From: Comamonas badia DSM 17552
GTDB taxonomy: Bacteria; Pseudomonadota; Gammaproteobacteria; Burkholderiales; Burkholderiaceae_C
Assembly: GCF_000484635.1 (NCBI RefSeq)
Contig: NZ_AXVM01000002.1
Location: 124,001 to 188,000, forward strand
Direction of reading: 5' to 3'
Length of the DNA stretch: 64,000 nucleotides
Under the pieces are notes generated by a model. It was not told the DNA's origin. It made no database searches and was given only the letters and a program-made list of their open reading frames with translations. A program made the position numbers and the translations under genes. Positions 1 through 10,109 of this stretch are shown here, in pieces. Each line of letters opens with the position of its first letter. Position 1 is the first letter of the stretch.

Positions 1-445
1 TCTAAGGCGATTTTCGTCAATCGCCTGGTTGATCAGGGTGACGAAGGATTCGAAAAGGTGCTCCAGCTGATCGATCAGCAGGCGGTTGGTGAGCGCAATC
101 GCGGCCTGCGAAGACAGCGACTGGGCGATCCGCTGCTCTGCCGGCGAAAATGCCCGCACGGACTTTTTTGACTGCATCGATGGCGTTGATGAGCTGCAGC
201 ACGCCGATGATTTCACCCTCGTGATTCTTCAGCGGAACCGTGAGGAAGGAGCGCGAGCGGTAGCCCGTGCACCGGTCAAAGGCACGCGTTCCGGAGAAAT
301 CGAAATTCGTGCTGTCGTAGGCATCGTCAATGACGACCGTCGTATCGTGCAGCACGGCATGCACCGCCACCATATGGTCATTGGGCGCGCCATCCGCCAT
401 GACCACTTCCTCTCCAGGAGGCGCCATGTTGGCGCCGGCGACCAT
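1..445 (-). pseudogene. Broken GAF-domain protein (probable HD-GYP phosphodiesterase relative), frameshifted and incomplete
   Basis: The minus-strand frame from 445 encodes the second half of a GAF sensory domain (FDFSGTRAFDRCTGYRS, then LTVPLKNHEGEIIGVLQLIN). That pattern is typical of the GAF domain in front of HD-GYP c-di-GMP phosphodiesterases. At about 160-165 a run of six A's breaks the frame. Removing one A joins the expected continuation (SVRAFSPAEQRIAQSL, then ALTNRLLIDQLEHLFESF), which stays open to the window edge. The N-terminal half of the GAF domain is also missing: the first ATG lies three bases after the glmM stop, in the same frame, without a clear ribosome binding site. I read it as a 5'-truncated, frameshifted remnant. 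A sequencing error in the homopolymer could explain the frameshift but not the missing N-terminus. Confidence 0.65.
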
Positions 446-448
446 GGG

Positions 449-1780
449 TCAGGCGCGAGCGGCCTGCGCCAGGCGCTGTGCGCACTCGCTGGCCTGTTGG
501 GCATCCTGCGCTTCGACCATGATGCGCAGCAAAGGCTCGGTGCCACTGGCACGCACCAGGACGCGGCCCTGTCCGCCAAGCATCCGCTCGGCATCAGCGA
601 TCGCTTTTTGAAGTTGCATGTCGGCGCGCCAATCCTGGCCGGCATTGAGCCGCACGTTGACCAGCACCTGCGGGAAAAGCGCCAGGCCATCGAGCAAATC
701 CGGCAGCTGCGCACGCCGGCGGACGCAGGTCTGCAGAATTTGCAATGCACTCACCAGACCATCGCCGGTGCTGTGCTTGTCCAGCACCAGCAGATGGCCG
801 GACCCTTCGCCGCCGAGCAGCCAGCCATGCGCGAGCAGTTCCTCCAGCACATAGCGATCGCCTACCTTTGCCCGGACAAACTGAACGCCCCGCTGCACCA
901 GCGCACGTTCGACGGCCATGTTGGTCATCAAGGTGCCTACCACGCCCGGCACCTGCTCGCCGCGGTTCAGCCGATCGGCGGCGATGACATACAGCAACTC
1001 GTCACCGGTATACAGCCGTCCCTGGGCGTCGACCATCTGCAGGCGATCGGCATCGCCGTCGAGTGCGATGCCGAAGTCCGCACGATTGGCCCGCACCGAC
1101 CGCACCAGGGCATCCGGATGGGTCGCGCCCACCTGGTCGTTGATGTTCAGGCCGTCGGGCGCGCAGCCGATCGCGATCACGTCCGCGCCGAGCTCATGGA
1201 ACACCTTGGGCGCGATGTGGTAGGCCGCACCGTGCGCCGCATCGACGACGATCTTCAAGCCTCTGAGCGTGAGGTCGTGCGCAAACGTGCTCTTGCAGAA
1301 TTCGATGTAGCGCCCGGCAGCATCGTCGAGCCGCGCAGCCTTGCCCAGGCTGGCAGCATTCGCCCAGTGCGGCGCCCGCTGCAGCGCTGCCTCGACATCC
1401 AGCTCCCAGGCATCCGGCAACTTGGAGCCCTGCGCACTGAAAAATTTGATGCCATTGTCGGCAAACGGATTGTGCGAAGCGGAAATCACCACCCCAAGGC
1501 TCGCGCGCAGGGCACGCGTCAGATAGGCAACCCCGGGGGTCGGCAAGGGCCCGAGCAGCACCACATCCGCCCCGGCGGAATTCAGGCCGGATTCCAGGGC
1601 CGACTCCAGCATGTAGCCAGAAATGCGGGTGTCTTTGCCGATCAACACCCGTGGGCGCTCTTCGCCGCGGCGCAGCACGCTGCCGACGGCATGCCCCAGG
1701 CGCAGCACGAAATCCGGCGTGATGGGTTCATGTCCGACCGTGCCGCGAATGCCGTCGGTGCCAAAGAATTTGCGTGTCAT
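449..1780 (-). CDS. glmM: Phosphoglucosamine mutase GlmM
   Basis: Converts glucosamine-6-phosphate to glucosamine-1-phosphate in the cytoplasm, on the way to UDP-GlcNAc for peptidoglycan and lipopolysaccharide. The 443-residue protein has the usual family length. The phosphoserine loop reads ISASHNP with the phosphorylated Ser at 102. The metal loop DGDADR is at 241-246, a sugar-binding GEGSGH loop follows, and the phosphate-binding RASGTEP loop is near the C-terminus. The start ATG overlaps the folP stop codon (ATGA), so the two are probably translationally coupled. Order ftsH-folP-glmM is the standard proteobacterial arrangement. Confidence 0.97.
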   Translation of the reverse strand: MTRKFFGTDGIRGTVGHEPITPDFVLRLGHAVGSVLRRGEERPRVLIGKDTRISGYMLESALESGLNSAGADVVLLGPLPTPGVAYLTRALRASLGVVISASHNPFADNGIKFFSAQGSKLPDAWELDVEAALQRAPHWANAASLGKAARLDDAAGRYIEFCKSTFAHDLTLRGLKIVVDAAHGAAYHIAPKVFHELGADVIAIGCAPDGLNINDQVGATHPDALVRSVRANRADFGIALDGDADRLQMVDAQGRLYTGDELLYVIAADRLNRGEQVPGVVGTLMTNMAVERALVQRGVQFVRAKVGDRYVLEELLAHGWLLGGEGSGHLLVLDKHSTGDGLVSALQILQTCVRRRAQLPDLLDGLALFPQVLVNVRLNAGQDWRADMQLQKAIADAERMLGGQGRVLVRASGTEPLLRIMVEAQDAQQASECAQRLAQAARA

Positions 1781-2634
1781 TGGCCTGTTTCCTCCGTTGG
1801 CTGATCCTGTCCTGCCTGCACCGCCTGCCAGATGGCAAGCGCCGCGACCGTCGCTCCGACCTCATGCACGCGCACAATGGAAGCGCCGCGCTGTACCGCC
1901 AGTACCGCGGCGACGGCGCTGACCGCCACACGCTCACGCACCGGCAACCCCGTGACAGCACCGAGCGAGGACTTGTGCGACCAGCCCGCCAAGACTGGAT
2001 AGCCCAGGCCAAGCAGGGCTTGCTGGCGTGCAAGCAGCACGAAGTTCTGCTCCACCGTCTTGCCAAAACCGATTCCTGGATCGATGACGATCCTTTGCGC
2101 AGCAACGCCCGATGCCCGCAATCGATCAGCGGCATCTTCAAGGAATTCCATCACCTGCGCCAGCACGTCCCCCTGCATGGGCTGCGTCTGCATGGTCCGC
2201 GGATCGCGATGCATGTGCATCAGGCAGACACCGCAGGAAAGATGGCCCGCCACCGCCGCCTGCGCACCGGGCTGTCGCAAGGCCCAGATGTCGTTGATGA
2301 TGTCCACGCCCAGATCCAGCACCTGCTGCATCACCTGGGGTTTGTAGGTATCCACCGATACGGGCACACCGAGCGTCAGCGCCGCCCGCACCACGGGCAG
2401 CAGCCGGTCCAATTCATCGTGCAGCGGCAGCGGCGGGCTGCCCGGGCGGGTCGATTCGCCGCCGATGTCCAGGATGTCGGCGCCTTCGTGCACCAGCCGC
2501 TCGCAGTGTGCGATGGCCGCCTCGGGCGAGGCGTGGTCGCCGCCGTCGGAAAACGAATCCGGCGTGACGTTGACGATGCCCATCACGCGCGGGCGCGACA
2601 GGTCGATTGCGAAGCGCGTGGTCTGCCAGTACAT
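1777..2634 (-). CDS. folP: Dihydropteroate synthase FolP
   Basis: Condenses p-aminobenzoate with dihydropterin pyrophosphate in folate synthesis; this is the sulfonamide target. The 285-residue TIM barrel carries the pterin-binding signatures [14 protein letters not shown] (residues 19-32) and [13 protein letters not shown] (around 52-64). Later come [22 protein letters not shown] and the C-terminal VRVHEV loop. It lies 53 bases downstream of ftsH and overlaps glmM by four bases, so ftsH-folP-glmM is probably one transcription unit. Confidence 0.97.
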   Translation of the reverse strand: MYWQTTRFAIDLSRPRVMGIVNVTPDSFSDGGDHASPEAAIAHCERLVHEGADILDIGGESTRPGSPPLPLHDELDRLLPVVRAALTLGVPVSVDTYKPQVMQQVLDLGVDIINDIWALRQPGAQAAVAGHLSCGVCLMHMHRDPRTMQTQPMQGDVLAQVMEFLEDAADRLRASGVAAQRIVIDPGIGFGKTVEQNFVLLARQQALLGLGYPVLAGWSHKSSLGAVTGLPVRERVAVSAVAAVLAVQRGASIVRVHEVGATVAALAIWQAVQAGQDQPTEETGQ

Positions 2635-2687
2635 GGGAAAACCAAATTGAGCACCTGGCGGCGCTCAATCGGCAACAAAGGTGGACG

Positions 2688-4604
<1,917 letters not shown>

Positions 4605-4656
4605 GCGCAACTCCAGATAAGACGGCCCCTTGCCGCCCAAAGCGAAAGCAAGAGGC

Positions 4657-4683
4657 AATTGGGGGTCATTGTAGGCGTTTCAA
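4657..4683 (-). promoter_or_regulatory. Candidate sigma-32 (heat-shock) promoter for ftsH
   Basis: Read on the minus strand, GTTGAAA (-35 hexamer TTGAAA at 4678-4683) is followed after 13 bases by CCCCAATT (4657-4664). This resembles the known RpoH consensus CTTGAAA-N(11-16)-CCCCATNT. It lies about 50 bases upstream of the chosen TTG start and downstream of rlmE, so it could drive ftsH independently. Heat-shock control of ftsH is established in E. coli; here it is inferred. Confidence 0.5.
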
Positions 4684-4731
4684 CCCCGGCAGCACGCCCG
4701 TTCCCCTGTGGGCGACACGCCCATTCAAGGC

Positions 4732-5385
4732 TCAGCGCAAGCCCAGCCCCACGAGATAGGTTTCGGCCGACTGATCGCGCGAGGCCTTGGGCTTGATCAC
4801 CTTCACCGCCCGGAAGTGCTGGCGAAACAGCTCCACCAGCTGCGCGTAGCCGCTGCCGTGAAACACCTTGGCCACCAGCGCACCGTCGTGGTGCAGGTGG
4901 TGCGCCGCGAACTCGACGGCGAGCTCGACCAGATGGGATATCCGCGCGCCATCCACCGCCGCCACACCCGAGAGATTAGGCGCCATGTCGGAAATCACCA
5001 CGTCGACGGGGCGACCCGCGACCGCCTCGCGCAACCGCGCCAGGACCTCATCCTCGCGGAAATCCCCCTGCAGAAAGGTCACGCCTTCGATGGGCTCCAT
5101 TTCCAGCAGATCGAGCGCCACCAGCGTGCCGTCCAGCGCACCGGCGGCCGCGCCCTGTGGCGCCAGCCTGCGGCGTGCGTACTGGCTCCAGGCGCCCGGG
5201 GTGCTGCCCAGATCGACGATCACCTGTCCCGGCCGCAAAAGATGCAGCCGCTCGTCGATTTCCTTGAGCTTGTAGGCTGCGCGCGCGCGGTAGCCCTCCT
5301 TGTGGGCGAGTCTCACCCAAGGGTCGTTGGCCTGCTGGTGCATCCACGCCTTGTTGACTTTCTTGCTCTTGGTCTGGATCTTCAT
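4732..5385 (-). CDS. rlmE: 23S rRNA (uridine-2'-O)-methyltransferase RlmE
   Basis: Methylates the 2'-O of U2552 in 23S rRNA (FtsJ/RrmJ family). The start at 5385 gives 217 residues beginning [14 protein letters not shown], the usual N-terminus; an in-frame ATG at 5415 would read back across the divergent yhbY start. Visible parts are the SAM loop [13 protein letters not shown] and a K-D-K-E-type tetrad: Lys in [10 protein letters not shown], Asp in ISDMAPN, Lys in LVAKVFHG and Glu in SAETYLVG. It precedes ftsH in the same direction, as in many proteobacteria. Confidence 0.95.
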   Translation of the reverse strand: MKIQTKSKKVNKAWMHQQANDPWVRLAHKEGYRARAAYKLKEIDERLHLLRPGQVIVDLGSTPGAWSQYARRRLAPQGAAAGALDGTLVALDLLEMEPIEGVTFLQGDFREDEVLARLREAVAGRPVDVVISDMAPNLSGVAAVDGARISHLVELAVEFAAHHLHHDGALVAKVFHGSGYAQLVELFRQHFRAVKVIKPKASRDQSAETYLVGLGLR

Positions 5386-5399
5386 GGCACTGGGATAAT
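5369..5399 (+). promoter_or_regulatory. Candidate yhbY promoter giving a leaderless transcript
   Basis: TTGGTC (5369-5374) and GATAAT (5394-5399) are separated by 19 bases. The base seven positions after the -10 end is the A of the yhbY ATG at 5406, so transcription from this element would start at or next to the start codon. There are only 20 bases between the divergent rlmE and yhbY start codons, which leaves no room for a Shine-Dalgarno site for yhbY outside rlmE. Confidence 0.4.
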
Positions 5400-5405
5400 A
5401 CGGCC

Positions 5406-5876
5406 ATGGCCCCACTCATACTGACCGCTGCCGAGCGGCGCGCCCGCCGCGCCGACGCCCACCACCTCGACCCGGTCGTGCATATCGGCACGGACGGGCT
5501 CACGCCCGCGGTGCTCAAGGAGATCGATGCGGCGCTCAATGCCCACGGCCTGATCAAGGTACGGGTCTTCAACGATGAACGCAGCGAACGCGAGGCGATG
5601 TACCTGCGCGCGGCCGAAGAACTCGCAGCGGCGCCCGTGCAGCACATCGGCAAGCTGCTGGTGCTCTGGCGCCCGATGCCGGAGAAGCACAAGGCCATCG
5701 ACGAAGACCGCAAGCCCGGCCCGAAAGAGGTCAAAGTGCTCAAGTTCGGCCGCCCGGGCCAGCGCCCCGAGATCAAGCAGCTCAAGGTGCTGGGCAACCA
5801 GCGCCTGACGGCAGGCGGGCAGATCAAGCGCGCCAAGCCCCGGCAGACATCCATCAAGAAGCGCCAGAGCGATTGA
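5406..5876 (+). CDS. yhbY: YhbY-family CRM-domain RNA-binding protein
   Basis: Ribosome-associated RNA-binding protein, thought to act in large-subunit assembly. The first 95 or so residues form a CRM domain ([51 protein letters not shown]). The remaining 60 residues are a basic, low-complexity tail longer than in E. coli YhbY. It is divergent from rlmE, the common arrangement. Its stop overlaps the next start (TGATG at 5874-5878). Confidence 0.93.
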   Translation: MAPLILTAAERRARRADAHHLDPVVHIGTDGLTPAVLKEIDAALNAHGLIKVRVFNDERSEREAMYLRAAEELAAAPVQHIGKLLVLWRPMPEKHKAIDEDRKPGPKEVKVLKFGRPGQRPEIKQLKVLGNQRLTAGGQIKRAKPRQTSIKKRQSD

Positions 5877-6628
5877 TGCCGGACGTCCAGCGGCACGTCC
5901 TGTGCATGAAATGGGGCACCAAGTACGGCCCCGAATACGTCAACAGGCTGTACGCCATGGTGCGCCGCCACCTGAGCGGCGATTTCAGCCTTGTCTGCCT
6001 CACGGACGATCCCGCCGGCATCCGCGGCGAAGTGCAATGCCTGCCGATCCCGCCGCTGAATCTGCAGCTGCAGCCCGGCCAGCGCGATGGCGCCTGGAAA
6101 AAACTCACCACCTTCGAGGCGGATTTGCACGGCCTGACCGGCACCGCGCTGTTCCTGGACCTGGACGTCGTGATCGTCGGCGCGCTGGACGGGTTCTTTA
6201 CCCAGCCCGGCGACTTTCTCATCATCCACGACTACCCGCGCTTCTGGCGCTTCGGCCCGCGCATCGTGGGCAATTCATCCGTCTACCGCTTCACGCTGGG
6301 TGCGCACGCCGATGTGCTGGCGTATTTTCGATCGCACCTGCAGGAGGTGCTGCGCAACCACCGCAACGAGCAGCATTTCCTCTCGCATTTTCTGCACCGC
6401 CAGGGCAAGCTCGCCTACTGGCCGCAGGGCTGGTGCGCGAGCTTCAAGTACGACTGCATCCCCGCATGGCCCACCAACTACTGGCGCGAGCCGCTGATGC
6501 CCGAAGGCGCACGCATCGTGATCTTCCATGGCGAGGTCAACCCACCTGACGCGCTGGCCGGACAGCGCAACAAGCGCTTGCGCCACATCCGCCCCGCGCG
6601 GTGGGTGGCCGAGGCTTGGAAGGGGTGA
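5876..6628 (+). CDS. Glycosyltransferase-like protein
   Basis: This 250-residue protein starts at the ATG overlapping the yhbY stop. The N-terminus CMKWGTKYGPEYVNRLYAM and the LFLDLDVVIVG segment with its DxD motif are typical of small GT-A-fold proteins that use a nucleotide sugar and a divalent metal. A nearby His in IFHGEVNP is also common in this family. No signal peptide or membrane segment is seen. Acceptor and pathway are unknown; coupling to yhbY looks positional rather than functional. Confidence 0.75.
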   Translation: MPDVQRHVLCMKWGTKYGPEYVNRLYAMVRRHLSGDFSLVCLTDDPAGIRGEVQCLPIPPLNLQLQPGQRDGAWKKLTTFEADLHGLTGTALFLDLDVVIVGALDGFFTQPGDFLIIHDYPRFWRFGPRIVGNSSVYRFTLGAHADVLAYFRSHLQEVLRNHRNEQHFLSHFLHRQGKLAYWPQGWCASFKYDCIPAWPTNYWREPLMPEGARIVIFHGEVNPPDALAGQRNKRLRHIRPARWVAEAWKG

Positions 6629-6635
6629 CGTCCTG

Positions 6636-6676
6636 ATGACGAAATGACCGCGCCTGCGGCCGGGTCATTCCGTCAT
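6636..6676. terminator. Strong hairpin between convergent genes
   Basis: ATGACGAAATGACC (6636-6649) pairs with GGTCATTCCGTCAT (6663-6676) with one mismatch around a GC-rich 13-base loop. There is no T tract on either side, so it may be a factor-dependent end or RNA-stability hairpin rather than a classical terminator. Confidence 0.45.
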
Positions 6677-6686
6677 GGGTGCACCA

Positions 6687-7583
6687 TCAACGCGCCACCC
6701 CCGCACCCACTCCGGCCAGCGGGCGCCCCACCAGCCGCGTGAGAATCTGCAGCGGGCTGGCGGCCGGATTGGCCTCGCGGCCGGGCGGCAGGTACAAGGT
6801 CTGCTCCATCATGTACTGCCCCTCCATCACCGCATGCACGGCCTGGTCGGAATAGCAGACCCAGCAGCTCCCGGCCGCAAAGGGCACCCGCCATTGCTCA
6901 CCCTGCTGCTGCCACCGTTCGTCGTATTTCATGCGGTCGTGCAGTTGCAGCATCAGGTGGTCGTACTCGCTGCGCAGGGACTTGGTGACATGCAGGGCCT
7001 GCAGCGCCCTGGCCTGCCAGGCGCGGTACGGTTTGGCCCCGGGCAGGAAGTGGCGCGCCACCGATTCGAAATCTCCGCCCACGCGCCAGACACGCGGCGC
7101 GCCCTCGGGGTTGATGTTGGCAAACACCCGCAGAATGCGCTCGCCGTAGTTGGGGCGCGAGGGAAAGGCATCGACATGCATGCGCCGGTCGTCGGCGCGC
7201 ACCGATTGCCGGCGCGTCTCGACGCGGCGCGGCCGAAAGCTGGTGGGTGCCGCCGTCAACGCGCCGCGGTATGCGGGAAACAGCGCATCCACCAGCGCCA
7301 GTGCCTGCGCACGAAAACGCCCCACCATCGCGGCCAGACTGGCCTGCTCCGCGCCGTCGCCGCCCGCCCCCTTGAGCACACCATCGGCGCTCAGGCTGAC
7401 GTTGCGCGACTTGGGCGCGAGCATGTTCTCGCGCAGCAAGGCCCGCTCGTCGGGGCGCACCGCAAACGCCAGGCGCGGAAACCACAGCACCTTGCCCGCT
7501 TCGACGGCGGCCGTCCATTCGGGCCTGGCCTCGGGTGTGGCGCCCCAGTCGTCCAGGTCCAGTTCAACGATCGGAGACGGCAT
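6687..7583 (-). CDS. kdoO: Kdo 3-hydroxylase family protein (Fe(II)/2-oxoglutarate dioxygenase)
   Basis: The 298-residue protein matches the KdoO family, which converts the Kdo sugar of lipopolysaccharide to Ko by 3-hydroxylation. The likely iron ligands are in the H-x-D motif of RRMHVDAFPSRP, followed by RILRVFANINP. The C-terminal half contains AGSCWVCYSDQAVHAVMEGQ, with the distal His and the family-typical TLYLPP. No signal peptide is visible, consistent with a cytoplasmic-face enzyme acting on Kdo-lipid A. It is followed on the same strand by DUF4149 and greA without obvious functional link. Confidence 0.75.
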   Translation of the reverse strand: MPSPIVELDLDDWGATPEARPEWTAAVEAGKVLWFPRLAFAVRPDERALLRENMLAPKSRNVSLSADGVLKGAGGDGAEQASLAAMVGRFRAQALALVDALFPAYRGALTAAPTSFRPRRVETRRQSVRADDRRMHVDAFPSRPNYGERILRVFANINPEGAPRVWRVGGDFESVARHFLPGAKPYRAWQARALQALHVTKSLRSEYDHLMLQLHDRMKYDERWQQQGEQWRVPFAAGSCWVCYSDQAVHAVMEGQYMMEQTLYLPPGREANPAASPLQILTRLVGRPLAGVGAGVAR

Positions 7584-7586
7584 CGG

Positions 7587-8003
7587 TCAAGCCCTCTGTG
7601 GTTTGGTCACCTGCCAGAGCACCGCCGCCGCGCACAGCCACTGCCCGAGGTACAAGGCCGTGGCCAGGTTGTGCCACAGCTTGACCCCATGGTAGGCAAT
7701 CACGCGCGGCGCCACGCCAAACTGCAGGACAAAGGCCAGCAGCATGCCCAGAATCACGAAAACCAGAGCGCTTTGCGCCCATTGCTCAATGGTTTGCGAA
7801 TGTTTTTGCCTGGAAATCACCAGCAGCAGCGCGCAACACGCTATTGAAATATAGGTTTGCGCCTCGAACAGACCTGCCGCCATATAGCCCGCCAGCATGC
7901 GCTGCGGAATGCGCATGAACACCAGCGGCACCGCCACGAAGCCGATGACGGAAAGACTGCTCCACCACAAGGCGGCGAGAAAGATCGGCAGGCGTGCGCG
8001 CAT
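7587..8003 (-). CDS. DUF4149 domain membrane protein
   Basis: The 138-residue protein starts at ATG 8003 (MRARLPIFLAALWW). It has four hydrophobic segments at roughly 5-29, 46-64, 78-98 and 112-131. The pattern FVAVPLVFMRIPQ ... LWHNLATALYLGQW fits the DUF4149 family, whose function is unknown. Lying next to greA is typical of Comamonadaceae. The second segment is encoded by DNA resembling the dispersed repeat described elsewhere, with rare codons such as ATA. Confidence 0.8.
   Translation of the reverse strand: MRARLPIFLAALWWSSLSVIGFVAVPLVFMRIPQRMLAGYMAAGLFEAQTYISIACCALLLVISRQKHSQTIEQWAQSALVFVILGMLLAFVLQFGVAPRVIAYHGVKLWHNLATALYLGQWLCAAAVLWQVTKPQRA
7802..7850 (-). repeat. Dispersed REP-like repeat, copy 1 (inside DUF4149 gene)
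   Basis: The minus strand reads TTTCAATAGCGTGTTGCGCG followed by a GC-rich stretch and CAGGCAAAAAC. This matches the AATAGCNNNTTGCGC ... CAGGC-AAAAA layout of the other copies loosely. It is wholly inside coding sequence, so this copy is the least certain. Confidence 0.35.
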
Positions 8004-8011
8004 GGCTGGCT

Positions 8012-8488
8012 TCAGAGGTAGCGCACGGCCATCACTTCCCAGGAGCGCACGCCGCCCGGTGCCTGCACGTCGGCGGTATCGCCCACTTCCTTGCCGATCA
8101 GCGCACGCGCGATCGGGCTGCCGATGTTGATCAGGCCGTGCTTGAGGTCTGCTTCGTCCTCGCCCACGATCTGGTAGGTCACGGCATCGCCCGTGTCCGC
8201 GTCTTCCAGATCCACCGTAGCGCCAAACACCACGCGCCCTTCCGCGTCCAGGGTGGCCGGGTCGATGATCTGCGCGGCGGAGAGCTTGCCTTCGATCTCG
8301 GCGATGCGCCCCTCGATGAAGCCCTGATGGTCCTTGGCAGCGTCGTATTCGGCGTTTTCGCTCAGATCGCCCTGCGCGCGCGCCTCGGCAATCGCGGCGA
8401 TGACGGCGGGGCGCTCCTTGGTCTTGAGCCGCTGCAATTCGGTCTTGAGCTTTTCCGCGCCTCGCTTGGTGATAGGAAAGGTAGCCAT
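8012..8488 (-). CDS. greA: Transcription elongation factor GreA
   Basis: Stimulates RNA polymerase to cleave backtracked transcripts. The start at ATG 8488 ([14 protein letters not shown]) gives 158 residues, the family length. The N-terminal coiled coil ends in the acidic tip [14 protein letters not shown] around residues 40-53, and the C-terminal FKBP-like domain contains [16 protein letters not shown]. The DUF4149 gene follows nine bases downstream. Confidence 0.97.
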   Translation of the reverse strand: MATFPITKRGAEKLKTELQRLKTKERPAVIAAIAEARAQGDLSENAEYDAAKDHQGFIEGRIAEIEGKLSAAQIIDPATLDAEGRVVFGATVDLEDADTGDAVTYQIVGEDEADLKHGLINIGSPIARALIGKEVGDTADVQAPGGVRSWEVMAVRYL

Positions 8489-8625
8489 GGCAATGCAAAA
8501 AAAGGGTCCAAAACAAGAGACCACCTGCGGCAAACGCAGATGGCCTTGGCAATGGCCTGCATTTTAGTGCGGCGCATCTCGATGGCGTCCGGCTTTGACC
8601 ACGCCGCGCGCAACAATATCCGCCC

Positions 8626-9219
8626 ATGGACAAGAGACACGCGCCTGACGAACTGCTTGCACGCACGATGCAGGAATGGCGGTCGCAAAACGGCGACCTC
8701 TGGATCTTCGGCTATGGCTCGCTCATCTGGCGCCCCGATCTGCCCTACAGCGAGCAACGGCGCGCCACGGTCCATGGCTGGCACCGGGCGCTGCAGATGT
8801 GGAGCCACGTCAACCGCGGCACCGCCCAGCGCCCCGGGCTGGTGTTCGCGCTGCTCTCCGGCGGCAGCTGCCAGGGCATGGTTTTTCGGGTGCCGGCGGC
8901 CCTGGTGCCGGCCGTCTTTCCGGCGCTGTGGCAGCGTGAGATGCCGATGCCGGTCTATGACCCGCGCTGGCTGCTGTGCCGCACGCCGCAGGGCAGCGTG
9001 CGGGCGCTGGGGTTCACGCTGTCCCGGCGCAGTCCGCACTTCACGGGGACACTGGCTGACAGCGAATACCGGCGCATCTTCGCCCAGGCGCAAGGCATCT
9101 ATGGCAGCACGCGCGACTATGCCGAATCCACGCTGCAGGAATTGCAGCGGCTGGGCATCCGCGACCACGCCCTGGCGCGCATCGTGCACGCAGCGCAAGC
9201 GGGCAAAATCGACCCATGA
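8626..9219 (+). CDS. chaC: Gamma-glutamylcyclotransferase, ChaC family
   Basis: ChaC proteins split glutathione into 5-oxoproline and Cys-Gly. The 197-residue protein has the family substrate loop [10 protein letters not shown] (around 29-38). A catalytic glutamate is expected in the [15 protein letters not shown] region (around 106). The C-terminus retains [16 protein letters not shown]. The ATG is preceded by only a weak ribosome site. It overlaps pdxH by four bases (ATGA), so the two are probably co-translated. Confidence 0.9.
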   Translation: MDKRHAPDELLARTMQEWRSQNGDLWIFGYGSLIWRPDLPYSEQRRATVHGWHRALQMWSHVNRGTAQRPGLVFALLSGGSCQGMVFRVPAALVPAVFPALWQREMPMPVYDPRWLLCRTPQGSVRALGFTLSRRSPHFTGTLADSEYRRIFAQAQGIYGSTRDYAESTLQELQRLGIRDHALARIVHAAQAGKIDP

Positions 9220-9869
9220 GCACTTCCCCGCTGTCAAAATCCATCGCAGGCCTGCGCAAGAGCTACGAACGCGCCGAATTGAGCGAAGAAACCTCGCTGG
9301 CCGACCCCCTGGCGCAATTCGACCAATGGCTGAAGGAAGCCCTGGCCGCGCAGGTGCCCGAGCCCAACGCCATGACCCTGGCGACCGTCGGCAGCGACCT
9401 GCGTCCCAGCACCCGCATCGTGCTGCTCAAGGGCTACGACGCGCGCGGCATCGTCTTTTTCACCAACTACGAAAGCCGCAAGGGCCGTGAACTGGCGGGC
9501 AACCCGTTTGCCGCGCTGCAGTTTCATTGGATAGAGCTGGAGCGCGTGGTACGCATCGAAGGCCAGGTACACAAAGTGAGCGATGCGGAGAGTGACGCCT
9601 ACTACCAAAGCCGTCCGCTGGATTCACGCATAGGCGCCTGGGCCAGCCCGCAAAGCCAGGTCATTGCCAGCCGCGGCGTGCTGGTGGCCAACGCGGCACG
9701 CTACGGCGCGCAATTCCTGCTGCAGCCGCCGCGCCCTCCGCACTGGGGCGGAATCCGCCTCGTTCCGCAGCGATGGGAGTTCTGGCAGGGACGCAAAAGC
9801 CGCCTGCATGACCGGCTGCGCTACCAATGGCACCAAGGACAGTGGGAGCGGGCCAGGCTTGCGCCTTGA
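9216..9869 (+). CDS. pdxH: Pyridoxamine/pyridoxine 5'-phosphate oxidase PdxH
   Basis: FMN enzyme that makes pyridoxal 5'-phosphate. The 217-residue protein shows the family motifs in order: [21 protein letters not shown] (FMN and PLP contacts), [43 protein letters not shown] and the C-terminal signature [14 protein letters not shown]. It is translationally coupled to chaC. Confidence 0.97.
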   Translation: MSTSPLSKSIAGLRKSYERAELSEETSLADPLAQFDQWLKEALAAQVPEPNAMTLATVGSDLRPSTRIVLLKGYDARGIVFFTNYESRKGRELAGNPFAALQFHWIELERVVRIEGQVHKVSDAESDAYYQSRPLDSRIGAWASPQSQVIASRGVLVANAARYGAQFLLQPPRPPHWGGIRLVPQRWEFWQGRKSRLHDRLRYQWHQGQWERARLAP

Positions 9870-9922
9870 GCCCTTGCGCTGGCAAAATCCGCCGCCCCAC
9901 ACCTGCTTTTTCCGGTTTAGCA

Positions 9923-9944
9923 AACGATGGGGCGATGTATCGTT
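9923..9944. repeat. Inverted repeat upstream of a small ORF
   Basis: AACGAT (9923-9928) and ATCGTT (9939-9944) face each other around ten bases, 35 bases ahead of the 38-codon ORF at 9979. It could be an operator or a weak hairpin. Confidence 0.3.
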
Positions 9945-9978
9945 GCCTCGTCACCAGGATAGCCACGGGAGACCACCC

Positions 9979-10095
9979 ATGCCCTTTTCCGACCGCGAAA
10001 TCAACGGCCTGATCCGTCGTCTGATGGCGCCCTGCCATCAGACCTTGACGCCACACGAGCAGCGGATATTCCAGAGCCTGTGCGCCATTTGCTGA
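9979..10095 (+). CDS. Possible 38-residue small protein
   Basis: ATG at 9979 is preceded by GGGAGA at good spacing. The peptide starts MPFSDREINGLIRRLMAP and ends CAIC, with three cysteines in all. It lies alone between pdxH and the convergent uvrC, with an inverted repeat upstream. I recognise no family. The good ribosome site is the main support. Confidence 0.4.
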   Translation: MPFSDREINGLIRRLMAPCHQTLTPHEQRIFQSLCAIC

Positions 10096-10109
10096 CCATC
10101 CGGTTCGCC

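Noticed and set aside
86..1804. Long plus-strand open frame opposite glmM and folP
   Set aside because: It mirrors two conserved minus-strand genes and its translation is His/Arg-rich without any family motif, a usual by-product of high GC content.
4605..4658. Upstream ATG for ftsH
   Set aside because: The extra residues are not membrane-protein-like and TTG 4604 has a properly spaced GGAG.
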